DNA of 30,048 nt, from NCBI GenBank assembly GCA_045614825.1, contig JAZLDO010000036.1:1-30048 (forward strand), given 5' to 3'. The stretch is from Aphodosoma sp045614825 (GTDB lineage Bacteria > Bacteroidota > Bacteroidia > Bacteroidales > Paludibacteraceae). Positions 15,287 through 23,723 of the stretch are shown here, piece by piece. The position numbers and the translations under genes were made by a program. A model generated the notes under the pieces. That model searched no databases, was not told where the DNA came from, and was given only the letters and a program-made list of their open reading frames with translations. Position 1 is the stretch's first letter; the number at the start of each line of letters is the position of its first letter.

Positions 15287-18112
15287 TTACATTACAATAT
15301 TCACAATCTTATTTGGCACTACAATCACTTTTTTAGGCGCTTTACCATCAAGATATTTTGTAGTTTGTTCGTTAGCCAACACCGTTTTCTCCACATCCTC
15401 TTTGCTCATATCTGCAGGCAATTCCATAGTGAAACGCACTTTGCCATTGAATGAAATAGGGTATTTTGAGTTGCTTTCTACCAAATATGCCTCATTGCAA
15501 ACTGGGAATTCTGCATCGCAAATCGATGTTTCGTGTCCCATTGCCGACCAAACCTCTTCTGCAATGTGTGGTGCGTATGGAGCAAGCAATATTGCCAATG
15601 GCTCAAGTATTGCACGTTTACGACATTTTGCCGATGTCAATTCGTTCACACAAATCATGAATGCCGATACCGATGTGTTGAACGAGAAGTTTTCGATGTC
15701 GTAAGTGATTTTCTTGATTGTTTTGTGCAATGTTTTCAACTCTTCTGCTGTTGGTGCATCGTCTGTAATGCAGAACTCCTCACCTTCAGTATACAATCCC
15801 CAGAATTTTTTCAAGAAGCGGTGCACACCATCAATACCATTTGTGTCCCAAGGTTTTGATTGTTCGAGAGGACCGAGGAACATTTCATAAAGTCGTAATG
15901 TATCAGCACCATAACGCTCAACGATTGTATCTGGATTTACTACGTTGAACATCGATTTCGACATCTTTTCTACTGCCCAACCACAGATATATTGTTTGTC
16001 TGTTGCTTGTCCCAAATATGGATTGTCGATGTCGTTCGAACCATCTGAATATACGAATTGTGCGTTTTTGTATTCAGGCATCCAATTGCGGAATGCTTCA
16101 ACATCCAACACATCGTTTTTCACAATATTCACATCCACATGGATTGGTTGCACTTTGTCTTTATATTCTGGCGAGTCAATCAAATTGTAGCTAATATAAA
16201 GATTACCAGTAGCATCTTCACCGATATAGCGATATACAAAGTTCGAACGCCCTTGTATCATACCTTGGTTAATCAATTTTTGGAATGGCTCTTCTTTGCA
16301 TACAACGCCCAAGTCAAACAAGAATTTGTTCCAAAAACGGCTATAAATCAAGTGACCTGTAGCATGCTCTGTACCACCAATATAGAGGTCTACATTACCC
16401 CAATAGTTGTTTGCTAATTTACCAACCAATGCTTCTGTATTGTGAGGGTCCATATAGCGGAGATAGTAAGCCGATGAACCTGCAAAACCTGGCATAGTGT
16501 TTAATTCCAATTTATAACCCTCTTCTGTTTCCCATTTCGCAGCACGACCAAGTGGAGGTTCGCCTGTTTCTGTAGGAAGATATTTGTCAATTTCTGGCAA
16601 TTGAAGTGGCAACTTGCTCTCATCCAACATATAAGGCATACCATCTTTATAATACACTGGGAATGGCTCGCCCCAATAGCGTTGACGGCTGAAGATGGCA
16701 TCGCGAAGACGATAGTTCACTTTCACCTGTCCAAGACCTTGTTCTGAGATATACTCTTTCATCTTAGCAATTGCCTCTTTCACTTGCAATTCGTTCAAGA
16801 ATCCAGAGTTGCAAACCACACCCTCTTTTGCGTCGTAGCTCTCTTCGCTAACGTCAGCACCTTCGATAAGTGGGATAATTGGCAAGTTGAAGTGGCGTGC
16901 AAATGCATAGTCGCGACTATCGTGTGCAGGCACTGCCATAATAGCACCTGTACCATAACCTGCTAATACATAGTCCGAAATCCATACTGGAATTTTGTCG
17001 CCTGTCAAAGGATTCACAGCGTATGAACCAGAGAATACACCTGTTACGCGGCGGTCAGAAATACGCTCACGCTCTGTTCTGCGTTTCACTTGGTCGAGAT
17101 ATGCCTCCACGTCAGCGCGTTGTTCTTCTGTTGTCAATTGTGCAACATATTCGCTTTCAGGCGCGAGCACCATAAATGTTACACCGAACACTGTGTCCGC
17201 ACGTGTAGTGAATATTTCGAGTTCAATATCTGAATCTGCCACTTTGAATCGCATTTCGGCACCTTCCGAACGTCCAATCCAGTTCTTTTGTGTCTCTTTC
17301 AACGAATCGGTCCAATCCACTTGGTCCAATCCGTCAAGCAAACGTTGTGCGTATGCACTCACACGCAAACTCCATTGACGCATAACGCGTTGTTCTACAG
17401 GGTGTCCACCGCGCACCGAAAGACCTTCACTCACCTCATCATTAGCCAACACAGTACCCAATGCAGGACACCAATTCACTTTCAAGTCAGCCAAATAAGC
17501 AATACGATAGTTCATCAACACCTCTTGTTGGCGTTTTTCGTCCCACGAATTCCATTCCTCTGCTGTAAACACTGCAGTTTCGCTACATGCTGCTTTTACT
17601 TTCGCATTACCTTGTTCTTTGAATATATCAACAAGCATCGAAATCGGTTTTGCTGCATTAGCACGATTGCAATACCAGTGGTTAAACATCTGAACGAAAG
17701 CCCATTGTGTCCATTTGTAGTAACCCGGCTCACAAGTGCGCACTTCGCGACTCCAGTCGTAGCAAAAACCTATTTTATCTAATTGCTCACGATAGCGAGC
17801 GATATTTTTTTCTGTCGTAATAGCAGGGTGTTGACCTGTTTGAATTGCATATTGCTCTGCAGGCAATCCGTATGCATCATAACCCATTGGGTGCAACACA
17901 TTGAATCCTTTCAATCTCTTATAGCGGCTATATATATCCGAAGCGATATAACCAAGAGGGTGACCTACATGCAAACCAGCTCCCGATGGGTATGGGAACA
18001 TATCAAGTACATAGAATTTAGGGCGCGATTCATCAATCTCCACCTTGTAAGTTGCATGGTCAATCCAATATTGTTGCCATTTTTTCTCAATTTCCTGAAA
18101 TTTGTATTCCAT
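15287..18112 (-). CDS. leuS: Leucyl-tRNA synthetase
   Basis: The 941-residue class Ia synthetase charges tRNA-Leu in the cytoplasm. The catalytic domain has the HVGH form of the HIGH motif at 48-51 (PYPSGAGLHVGHPLGY) and KMSKS at 716-720. The editing (CP1) domain is recognisable from TTRADTVFG and the GTGAIMAVPAHDSRDYAFA stretch, whose Asp holds the amino acid to be hydrolysed. An anticodon-binding helical domain and a short C-terminal domain follow. The length is somewhat above the ~860 of E. coli, with an insert around 165-205. It heads an operon with three yitT genes and has a structured leader. Confidence 0.97.
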   Translation of the reverse strand: MEYKFQEIEKKWQQYWIDHATYKVEIDESRPKFYVLDMFPYPSGAGLHVGHPLGYIASDIYSRYKRLKGFNVLHPMGYDAYGLPAEQYAIQTGQHPAITTEKNIARYREQLDKIGFCYDWSREVRTCEPGYYKWTQWAFVQMFNHWYCNRANAAKPISMLVDIFKEQGNAKVKAACSETAVFTAEEWNSWDEKRQQEVLMNYRIAYLADLKVNWCPALGTVLANDEVSEGLSVRGGHPVEQRVMRQWSLRVSAYAQRLLDGLDQVDWTDSLKETQKNWIGRSEGAEMRFKVADSDIELEIFTTRADTVFGVTFMVLAPESEYVAQLTTEEQRADVEAYLDQVKRRTERERISDRRVTGVFSGSYAVNPLTGDKIPVWISDYVLAGYGTGAIMAVPAHDSRDYAFARHFNLPIIPLIEGADVSEESYDAKEGVVCNSGFLNELQVKEAIAKMKEYISEQGLGQVKVNYRLRDAIFSRQRYWGEPFPVYYKDGMPYMLDESKLPLQLPEIDKYLPTETGEPPLGRAAKWETEEGYKLELNTMPGFAGSSAYYLRYMDPHNTEALVGKLANNYWGNVDLYIGGTEHATGHLIYSRFWNKFLFDLGVVCKEEPFQKLINQGMIQGRSNFVYRYIGEDATGNLYISYNLIDSPEYKDKVQPIHVDVNIVKNDVLDVEAFRNWMPEYKNAQFVYSDGSNDIDNPYLGQATDKQYICGWAVEKMSKSMFNVVNPDTIVERYGADTLRLYEMFLGPLEQSKPWDTNGIDGVHRFLKKFWGLYTEGEEFCITDDAPTAEELKTLHKTIKKITYDIENFSFNTSVSAFMICVNELTSAKCRKRAILEPLAILLAPYAPHIAEEVWSAMGHETSICDAEFPVCNEAYLVESNSKYPISFNGKVRFTMELPADMSKEDVEKTVLANEQTTKYLDGKAPKKVIVVPNKIVNIVM

Positions 18113-18147
18113 ATCTATATTGTCTTTTTATATTACATAATACCAAA

Positions 18148-18185
18148 TCCTTTGACAATCAAAATATTGCGATTAGTCTAAAGGA
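18148..18185 (-). promoter_or_regulatory. Hairpin in the leuS 5' leader
   Basis: Within the ~85-nt leader, 18148-18160 pairs with 18171-18185. On the plus strand TCCTTT pairs with AAAGGA, GAC with GTC and AATC with GATT, with two one-base bulges on one side and a 10-nt loop. This makes 13 base pairs. No T-run follows on the minus strand, so a translational or stability role is likelier than termination. Confidence 0.45.
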
Positions 18186-18202
18186 CACAACATTTCAACT
18201 TA

Positions 18203-18210
18203 CAAAGATA
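18203..18210 (-). promoter_or_regulatory. leuS -7 element
   Basis: TATCTTTG on the minus strand matches TAnnTTTG. The expected transcript start is near 18196, giving a leader of about 84 nt. The -33 region is A-rich without a clear TTTG. The rest of the 331-base gap (18113-18443) holds only the two dispersed hairpin repeats and AT-rich sequence. Confidence 0.55.
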
Positions 18211-18296
18211 ATAAAAAAAGAACAATATACACTAATAAAATCAAAAAAATAAAAAATAAAAATAATACAAAAAACAAATATCTTATTCCCCATTTC

Positions 18297-18325
18297 AAAT
18301 ACACACTCTCATTGTGTATTTGGTC
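18297..18325. repeat. Dispersed hairpin repeat, copy 2
   Basis: AAATACACA (18297-18305) pairs with TGTGTATTT (18313-18321) around CTCTCAT, a 9-bp stem, followed by GGTCC. It resembles the copies at 8146-8170 and 18392-18420. Confidence 0.5.
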
Positions 18326-18391
18326 CTAAAAAATCAAAAATTTAAAGATAGGATGGAGATACCCTCAAGCAACCTGCAAGCAAGAAAACAG

Positions 18392-18420
18392 ACACACACT
18401 CTCAGTGTGTATTCGCTCTT
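18392..18420. repeat. Dispersed hairpin repeat, copy 3
   Basis: ACACACT and AGTGTGT pair around CTC, followed by ATTCGCTCTT. It shares CAGTGTGTATTCGC exactly with copy 1. It lies 24 bases beyond the end of the helicase gene. Confidence 0.5.
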
Positions 18421-18443
18421 AAATCTTTTCTTCTGACCCGAGA

Positions 18444-21400
18444 TTAGTTTATATTAACGCGCGATTCAAGAATGTCTATAGTCCAAATGCGTTGCGTCTT
18501 CCAGCCTAACTGAGCAAGTATCTTAGGCTGAACTATTTCTCTGTCGCGTACTGTCGGAGTGTCATAATAGCGAGGACCATCAAGTAGCACAGCTTGGCAA
18601 TATTTCGACGAATCACTCTTATCCACCACAGCTAAATCCACTTTGAATGTAGAACGTCCTACATTATAGTGCACCTTGTACCCTTGATTTAAAAATATCT
18701 CAGCCACACGTCGTGTGAGCGGTGCGATATGCGATATCTGCACTTGTTCTGATGGTTGTGGCAACGAACCCGACTCGGCGTACTCAAGGAAGCGTTTGAG
18801 TGCAACAACTCCTGCTGCATTTGTGCGTTGTAGGTCTATCTGATGTGATTGCAAGGTCGAGAAAACCACCATTTCGTAACGCGCCCGGCTGACTGCTACA
18901 TTAAGACGTCGTTCGCCTCCTTGTTGATTGAGTGGACCGAAGTTCATGCTCACTTTCCCCTCTTTATTAGGTCCATAGCCTACTGAGAATAGTATAATAT
19001 CGCGCTCATCACCCTGTACGTTTTCAAGATTTTTTACAAAAATTGGCTCTTTGGCTTGTGCTGCTATGCGTTCCAATTCTGGATGTTGAGCCAAAGCTTC
19101 CACAAGCATATCCTCGATGAGCATCGATTGCACCTTACTGAATGCTACAACACCAATTGTGCGTGGATTATTTGGGTCTGACGAAGCAAGACGTGCTATT
19201 ACTTCATCCACAATAGCTCGTGCTTCAAATTTATTGGAACGCGTACGTCCAAAATCATAGAACCCATCAACCTTGCGGAATGATATTCTCGAGCATTGAT
19301 CATCAACCGATGGGAATGTAATCAAACGTCCATCATAGAAATGTGTGTTGCTGAAAGCTATAAGACTCTCGTGTTTCGACCTATAGTGCCAATTTAAATG
19401 ATGGCTTGGCATCCCCAATGAAATGCAATCATCTAAAATACTATCCATATCGTCATAGTCAATATAATCTTCGCTAATCGTTTGACTCTCAAAAAACGAT
19501 GTAGGGGGCATCTGTTTTGGATCGCCTACTACGATGACTGCATTTGATCTGGCTATGGCTCCTACGGCTTCGCTTGTTGGCATCTGGCTAGCCTCGTCAA
19601 AGATGACAAGGTCAAACTGGTTGTTCTCCATCTTGAGATATTGAGCTACCGACAGCGGACTCATCAACATACATGGTGCAAGACGTGGCAATATGCTTGA
19701 TATTTGGTCAAATATGCGTCGCACTGACACTGCGCGTCCATTATTGGCTATGCGCTTGCGAAGCAGTGTGAGTTCTTTTGCCACCTGTGGATTGTGGTCA
19801 TCATCGCGAGGCACCTGTTGCGATAATCGCATGAGAAGTTCTTGTTTTGTCAAAGTGCGGAATTTTTCAGAATAACTACGATAGTTGTTTATGATGTCTT
19901 CAAATAGTAGTCCGCTGAAACCGCGAAGGTTAGGGTCATTTTCTATAGTATAAAGAATTAAACATTGGTAGTAGGCCTTTAGAAAAGACTGTGCCGTTTC
20001 TTCACCAGAATGTCCACTAATAAAAAACTGCAATACTTTGTCTATGTTTTTCTTTTTCAATTCAATATAGCGCAAACTATAGTGATACCACTGACGCAAT
20101 AGGTTACGATTTTCACACCAACGTTCTAATCCAAATTTGAATTGGTCTAAATTATTTAGTAATGATTCTTCAATTTCTGCAAGTTCAAAAAACTTTTGCC
20201 AATCATTCTGTTTTTGAGCTATTTGCAGTGCTGTGTGTTTAACGAACCATCGATTTATCCAATGTTGCTCTTTGCGCTTAGCTATGGTTATGCAATTAGG
20301 TATAAGCTCTATGAGTGTCGATAGTTGGGATTGATTGTTTGCTGTGTTTTCTCGAGGATATAGTCCGAGCAACGGATGACTTGCAGGATGCTTGCCTATG
20401 ATATTTATAACTGTATCTAAAGCCCGCAATTTGTCGCAAATAGCCATCACTTCATCTATCGAAAGATGTTTTATATCAGAGTATTGTAGTATCATTGCTT
20501 CGTTATCTATCTCTATATAGCGATTGATATAGTCATAGAGCGATAGATTTGTATTGCGCTTTTGATGTAGTGCTTCGGCGTAGGCATTGATCTCTTTTCG
20601 CAAACTCAAAAGTTCTTCCGATGTATGCTTGAAATCTCCTGCTATAGCAGTTTGCGATGTGTTCAGTGCTTTGTCTAATTGTGCCAAAAATGATTTTTTA
20701 TTTGCTTTATTGCTGTGCATTTCAAGGCAAAATGTATCTAATCCTATTTGATGTAATCTTTCGTAAACAACATCAAGAGCAGCCTTTTTCTCCGACACAA
20801 ATAGCACTCGCTTATTTTGATATAATGCATTGGCTATCATATTAGTAATGGTTTGCGATTTACCAGTGCCTGGAGGACCGTATATGATAAAGCTTTTGCC
20901 TAATCCTGAGTCTATAACTGCCCCCATTTGCGACGAATCTACCTCCAATGGTATCGCATAATCTGCTGGTGCTGACTCTATGTCTATTTGGCGAATATCT
21001 ATTGTTTCTGTAGTTTGTGGTAATTGCAAATAACCATTCATCAAACTATGCAATATAGGACTATTCACTAACACATCGGTATGGGTATGTATATCATTCC
21101 ACATCACAAATTTTGAGAACGAAAATATCCCTATCATATTCTCCTCTATGATTTCCCAACAACGATCTGCAGGTTGTTCTTCATTGATGTTATCTACAAT
21201 AGTTTGCATCACAGCAAAGATTCTACGATAATCTACTTGCTCTTTCTCATTGAGAGGTAGTGGATTTAACTGTGGCACTTCTATGTCGAATACTTGGCGC
21301 AACATCTCAAGTAGTGTGATGTTGATAAGACTCTCATCGTCTCTACTGCGCACAATATATTTTCGTGCAGCACGACGCACTATTTCGATAGGAACGAATA

Positions 21401-22835
21401 AAATAGGGGCAAAATAAGGTTTGTTGGAGTCAACTTCATACCATCGTAATGTGCCAAGCGAGAGAAACAAGGTGTTTGCTCCTGTCTCCTCGATGGAATT
21501 ACGCGCTATGCGTGCAAGGTCTTTCAATGTGGCAAAATTACTCTTCTCTTCTACTATTTCGTGTAGAGTTTCGCTTTTTAGCATGGCAAGCACTTCGTTT
21601 ATAGAGTAATCTGATGGTAGGGGTACAATATTTTTACCCGATCTCATATTTATGAGATTGTTGCGTAATGTGAGATCAAGCAATTTGTATTCCCACAATT
21701 GTTGCTTGTTTTTTACGCGCTCGTTTACACCATTTATTTCATAGGGGTTTTGTTCGGCTATGTCGTCTAACCATTTGTTGTAATCGGTTTTGTCGTCTAT
21801 TGCCCAACCTGATGGTTGTCTGACAATGTGTGGCAATGGACGCACTCTATTCATGCGCGCCGAATGAATATCTATAAAATAACAAAACTCGTTTGCATCG
21901 GTCAGAAAAACTTCGTTTCCCCACTTAGCTGCTGTTTCGAAATCAAACTCTTTAGTCAATCCTACCGATTCAAGCAATAGTAGTGGTGTGTTGTTTACTT
22001 CTAATAGCTTTTCTATTTGCGACGCATCGTACCCCACCATAGGTGCAGCAACCCAATTTTCCAACCAAACTCCCATAATAGCATGTCGTTGAAAAATAAT
22101 CATCATTGTGCGCAATCCCATGGCTTCAAGGCAACTACACATTAAGAGCGATAACTCAATGCAATTTCCCATCTTGTTTTGCAATACGTTATCTGCTAAG
22201 CGTATTCGTTGACCATTGTCGCCAAAACTTGCAGGCACTGTAGCATACAAGATATTCTCTTCTAATAGTGTTTGATACACCGATTCTACCTGCTGTTTTA
22301 TGCGGCTGCTATCAAATGATTGATACCCATCAATGCTATTGTTACCTGATATGCGTTTTAGTTTTTCTGCTGCTTTTTGCAATATAGGAACCAAACATGG
22401 ATGATTTGGTGTGACGAATGAAGCTAGCAATTCTGGCATTACATAATCGCCATGCCACTGGTCAAATGGCATTAACAATAGTGGCAATGATTCGCTGTGT
22501 ATCTCCTGGTCGGCAATGCTGATGGTTATGGTGAATGATGTTTGAATTGCTTCGGTCAATGTCATCAATTTTGACATTGATGGTATGAGATTGACATTTT
22601 CTAAACTAACAGAATGGTTACGTTGCAATTCTGCTATATCGAATGAACTTGTTTCGAGCATATCTCCCGAAATACGCACATTCATGTGAGGTACAACCGA
22701 GGCCGACATGTTCATAATCACAAAGTTTTTGAATACTTTGTAGTTGTTAAGCACCATTGCATAGTTGATGTTATGAATGTAGTCAACTATCACTTTGCCT
22801 GTATATTCACCTGTGAAATAGAGTGTTTTTTCCAT
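18444..22835 (-). CDS. Transglutaminase-like / DUF4011 / SF1 helicase / REase-fold protein, Hhe-like putative defence protein
   Basis: The 1463-residue protein has four recognisable parts. Residues ~181-330 look transglutaminase-like, with NCIELSLLMCSCLEAMGL (Cys225) and RHAIMGVWLE (His251). A DUF4011-type segment follows (~370-470; WEYKLLDLTLRNNLINM). A split superfamily I helicase core has Walker A GPPGTGKS at 653-660, DEAS at 1080-1083, GDPKQMPP at 1104-1111, HYRSKHE at 1150-1156, VQGDERD at 1273-1279 and LNVAVSRAR at 1311-1319. The C-terminus (1377-1458) resembles the Vsr/MTES_1575 nuclease fold: FKVDLAVVD, LLDGPRYY, LGWKTQRIWTID. DUF4011-helicase-Vsr is the layout of the single-gene anti-phage system Hhe, so defence is inferred. 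A strong Shine-Dalgarno (GAGGAGG, 22850-22844) lies 8 bases before the ATG, unusual here. The gene follows a LytTR regulator by 16 bases. Confidence 0.85.
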   Translation of the reverse strand: MEKTLYFTGEYTGKVIVDYIHNINYAMVLNNYKVFKNFVIMNMSASVVPHMNVRISGDMLETSSFDIAELQRNHSVSLENVNLIPSMSKLMTLTEAIQTSFTITISIADQEIHSESLPLLLMPFDQWHGDYVMPELLASFVTPNHPCLVPILQKAAEKLKRISGNNSIDGYQSFDSSRIKQQVESVYQTLLEENILYATVPASFGDNGQRIRLADNVLQNKMGNCIELSLLMCSCLEAMGLRTMMIIFQRHAIMGVWLENWVAAPMVGYDASQIEKLLEVNNTPLLLLESVGLTKEFDFETAAKWGNEVFLTDANEFCYFIDIHSARMNRVRPLPHIVRQPSGWAIDDKTDYNKWLDDIAEQNPYEINGVNERVKNKQQLWEYKLLDLTLRNNLINMRSGKNIVPLPSDYSINEVLAMLKSETLHEIVEEKSNFATLKDLARIARNSIEETGANTLFLSLGTLRWYEVDSNKPYFAPILFVPIEIVRRAARKYIVRSRDDESLINITLLEMLRQVFDIEVPQLNPLPLNEKEQVDYRRIFAVMQTIVDNINEEQPADRCWEIIEENMIGIFSFSKFVMWNDIHTHTDVLVNSPILHSLMNGYLQLPQTTETIDIRQIDIESAPADYAIPLEVDSSQMGAVIDSGLGKSFIIYGPPGTGKSQTITNMIANALYQNKRVLFVSEKKAALDVVYERLHQIGLDTFCLEMHSNKANKKSFLAQLDKALNTSQTAIAGDFKHTSEELLSLRKEINAYAEALHQKRNTNLSLYDYINRYIEIDNEAMILQYSDIKHLSIDEVMAICDKLRALDTVINIIGKHPASHPLLGLYPRENTANNQSQLSTLIELIPNCITIAKRKEQHWINRWFVKHTALQIAQKQNDWQKFFELAEIEESLLNNLDQFKFGLERWCENRNLLRQWYHYSLRYIELKKKNIDKVLQFFISGHSGEETAQSFLKAYYQCLILYTIENDPNLRGFSGLLFEDIINNYRSYSEKFRTLTKQELLMRLSQQVPRDDDHNPQVAKELTLLRKRIANNGRAVSVRRIFDQISSILPRLAPCMLMSPLSVAQYLKMENNQFDLVIFDEASQMPTSEAVGAIARSNAVIVVGDPKQMPPTSFFESQTISEDYIDYDDMDSILDDCISLGMPSHHLNWHYRSKHESLIAFSNTHFYDGRLITFPSVDDQCSRISFRKVDGFYDFGRTRSNKFEARAIVDEVIARLASSDPNNPRTIGVVAFSKVQSMLIEDMLVEALAQHPELERIAAQAKEPIFVKNLENVQGDERDIILFSVGYGPNKEGKVSMNFGPLNQQGGERRLNVAVSRARYEMVVFSTLQSHQIDLQRTNAAGVVALKRFLEYAESGSLPQPSEQVQISHIAPLTRRVAEIFLNQGYKVHYNVGRSTFKVDLAVVDKSDSSKYCQAVLLDGPRYYDTPTVRDREIVQPKILAQLGWKTQRIWTIDILESRVNIN

Positions 22836-22851
22836 ATCTTCATCCTCCTCA

Positions 22852-23424
22852 TTATCCTAATAAAAGAACATCATCATCGTCAATATCATAATCTTTCACA
22901 ACTGTTGCTTGTGAGGTGAGATGTCCAATAAACCCTCGATTAGTTATATCTACACATTGTGATGCTCGCAAAGCTCGTCTTTGAGGTATCTCTTCGAGTG
23001 TGGCACGAAGTGTGCGCAATGCACTAACCGATACTTTTATGCTTTTTTTGCAACATGTATCAGGATGGTTTATATCAAACATAAGGCACTGTTGTGGCGC
23101 ATTGATATACATAATATGCGAAAGATTGACAAGATGCGATCTCCCAATAAGTGCAAAGTTACACGCCACATCCGAAGTCAATTGAGCCTCCATCATTCGC
23201 GCAATCTCAGCTCGCTGAAAACCTATAGTTTTCAATACATCACCATCCACAAGGTGAATATTGCAATAATTGCCATCTGCCTCGATATAAAGGATCAAAT
23301 CTGCATTGAGATAATAAATCTCTGTTTGGTTACATACTTTTAATGTCTTATTAGGTTGTTTCATAGAATTGGGTCTATCTTCTATCGTGACCGATATTTT
23401 CTGATTGAAATTAATGTGTTTCAT
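22852..23424 (-). CDS. LytTR-domain DNA-binding regulator
   Basis: A single LytTR domain (about residues 25-125 from Met at 23424) has the family pattern: IYYLNADLILYIEADGNYCNIHL, a helix QRAEIARMMEAQL, then FALIGRSHLVNLSHIMYI. It binds DNA without an attached receiver domain, so it is not a classical response regulator, and no histidine kinase is nearby. A tail of about 60 residues ends in the acidic DYDIDDDDVLLLG. The frame extends upstream to ATG at 23475, but I prefer 23424 (MKHINFNQ) because a -7 element (23455-23448) would place the transcript start between the two. It is the first gene of an operon with the Hhe-like helicase and probably controls it and itself. Confidence 0.85.
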   Translation of the reverse strand: MKHINFNQKISVTIEDRPNSMKQPNKTLKVCNQTEIYYLNADLILYIEADGNYCNIHLVDGDVLKTIGFQRAEIARMMEAQLTSDVACNFALIGRSHLVNLSHIMYINAPQQCLMFDINHPDTCCKKSIKVSVSALRTLRATLEEIPQRRALRASQCVDITNRGFIGHLTSQATVVKDYDIDDDDVLLLG

Positions 23425-23447
23425 AAGCGTTTGTTTTAATTTTAATG

Positions 23448-23455
23448 CAAATTTA
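23448..23455 (-). promoter_or_regulatory. Putative -7 element of the LytTR-helicase operon
   Basis: TAAATTTG on the minus strand matches TAnnTTTG and predicts a start near 23441, 17 nt before the ATG at 23424. No TTTG lies at the right distance for -33, as expected of an activator-dependent promoter. A rival is TACCTTTG at 23585-23578 with ATTG 20 bp upstream, which would give a ~145-nt leader. Confidence 0.45.
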
Positions 23456-23496
23456 AATAATAAAATTAATTGCATTTATATCAAAACATCTGCTTT

Positions 23497-23547
23497 GTAT
23501 GAAATACCTTTGTTAAGGTACGAAATATGTCAATTAAGTACAATCTC
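23497..23547. promoter_or_regulatory. Direct-repeat site, probable LytTR operator
   Basis: GTATGAAATA at 23497-23506 and GTACGAAATA at 23518-23527 are near-identical direct repeats 21 bp apart start to start, two helical turns. A weaker third copy, GTACAATCTC, begins at 23538. LytTR proteins bind pairs of ~9-bp direct repeats with this spacing. The pair lies about 42-72 bp upstream of the -7 element at 23448-23455, a position suited to activation. Confidence 0.55.
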
Positions 23548-23668
23548 TGTTGTTATTAGCATATTAACTTACCATTACAAAGGTAAAAATATTTTTTTTT
23601 ATATGCAATATTCTTATCTATTTTTTAATTTTTTTGAAAAAATATATAGAAAATTGAATATTTTGCAT

Positions 23669-23676
23669 TATCTTTG
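23669..23676 (+). promoter_or_regulatory. rubrerythrin -7 element
   Basis: TATCTTTG matches TAnnTTTG, with an expected start near 23683 and a leader of about 40 nt. No clear -33 TTTG is seen at 19-21 bp. The 248-base gap (23476-23723) between the divergent LytTR and rubrerythrin genes otherwise holds only the LytTR-side elements and AT-rich sequence. Confidence 0.5.
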
Positions 23677-23723
23677 CATTGTCAAAATTCAAAATAAATT
23701 ATTAACTATTTATTAATAAAACT

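Noticed and set aside
23699..23719. TTATTAA-N7-TTAATAA inverted repeat in the rubrerythrin leader (possible PerR-like box)
   Set aside because: It is made only of A and T in an AT-rich leader and lies downstream of the predicted start, so chance is likely.
18113..23723. Mobile island carrying the helicase operon
   Set aside because: No integrase, transposase, tRNA or attachment-like repeats flank it; the neighbours are ordinary core genes.
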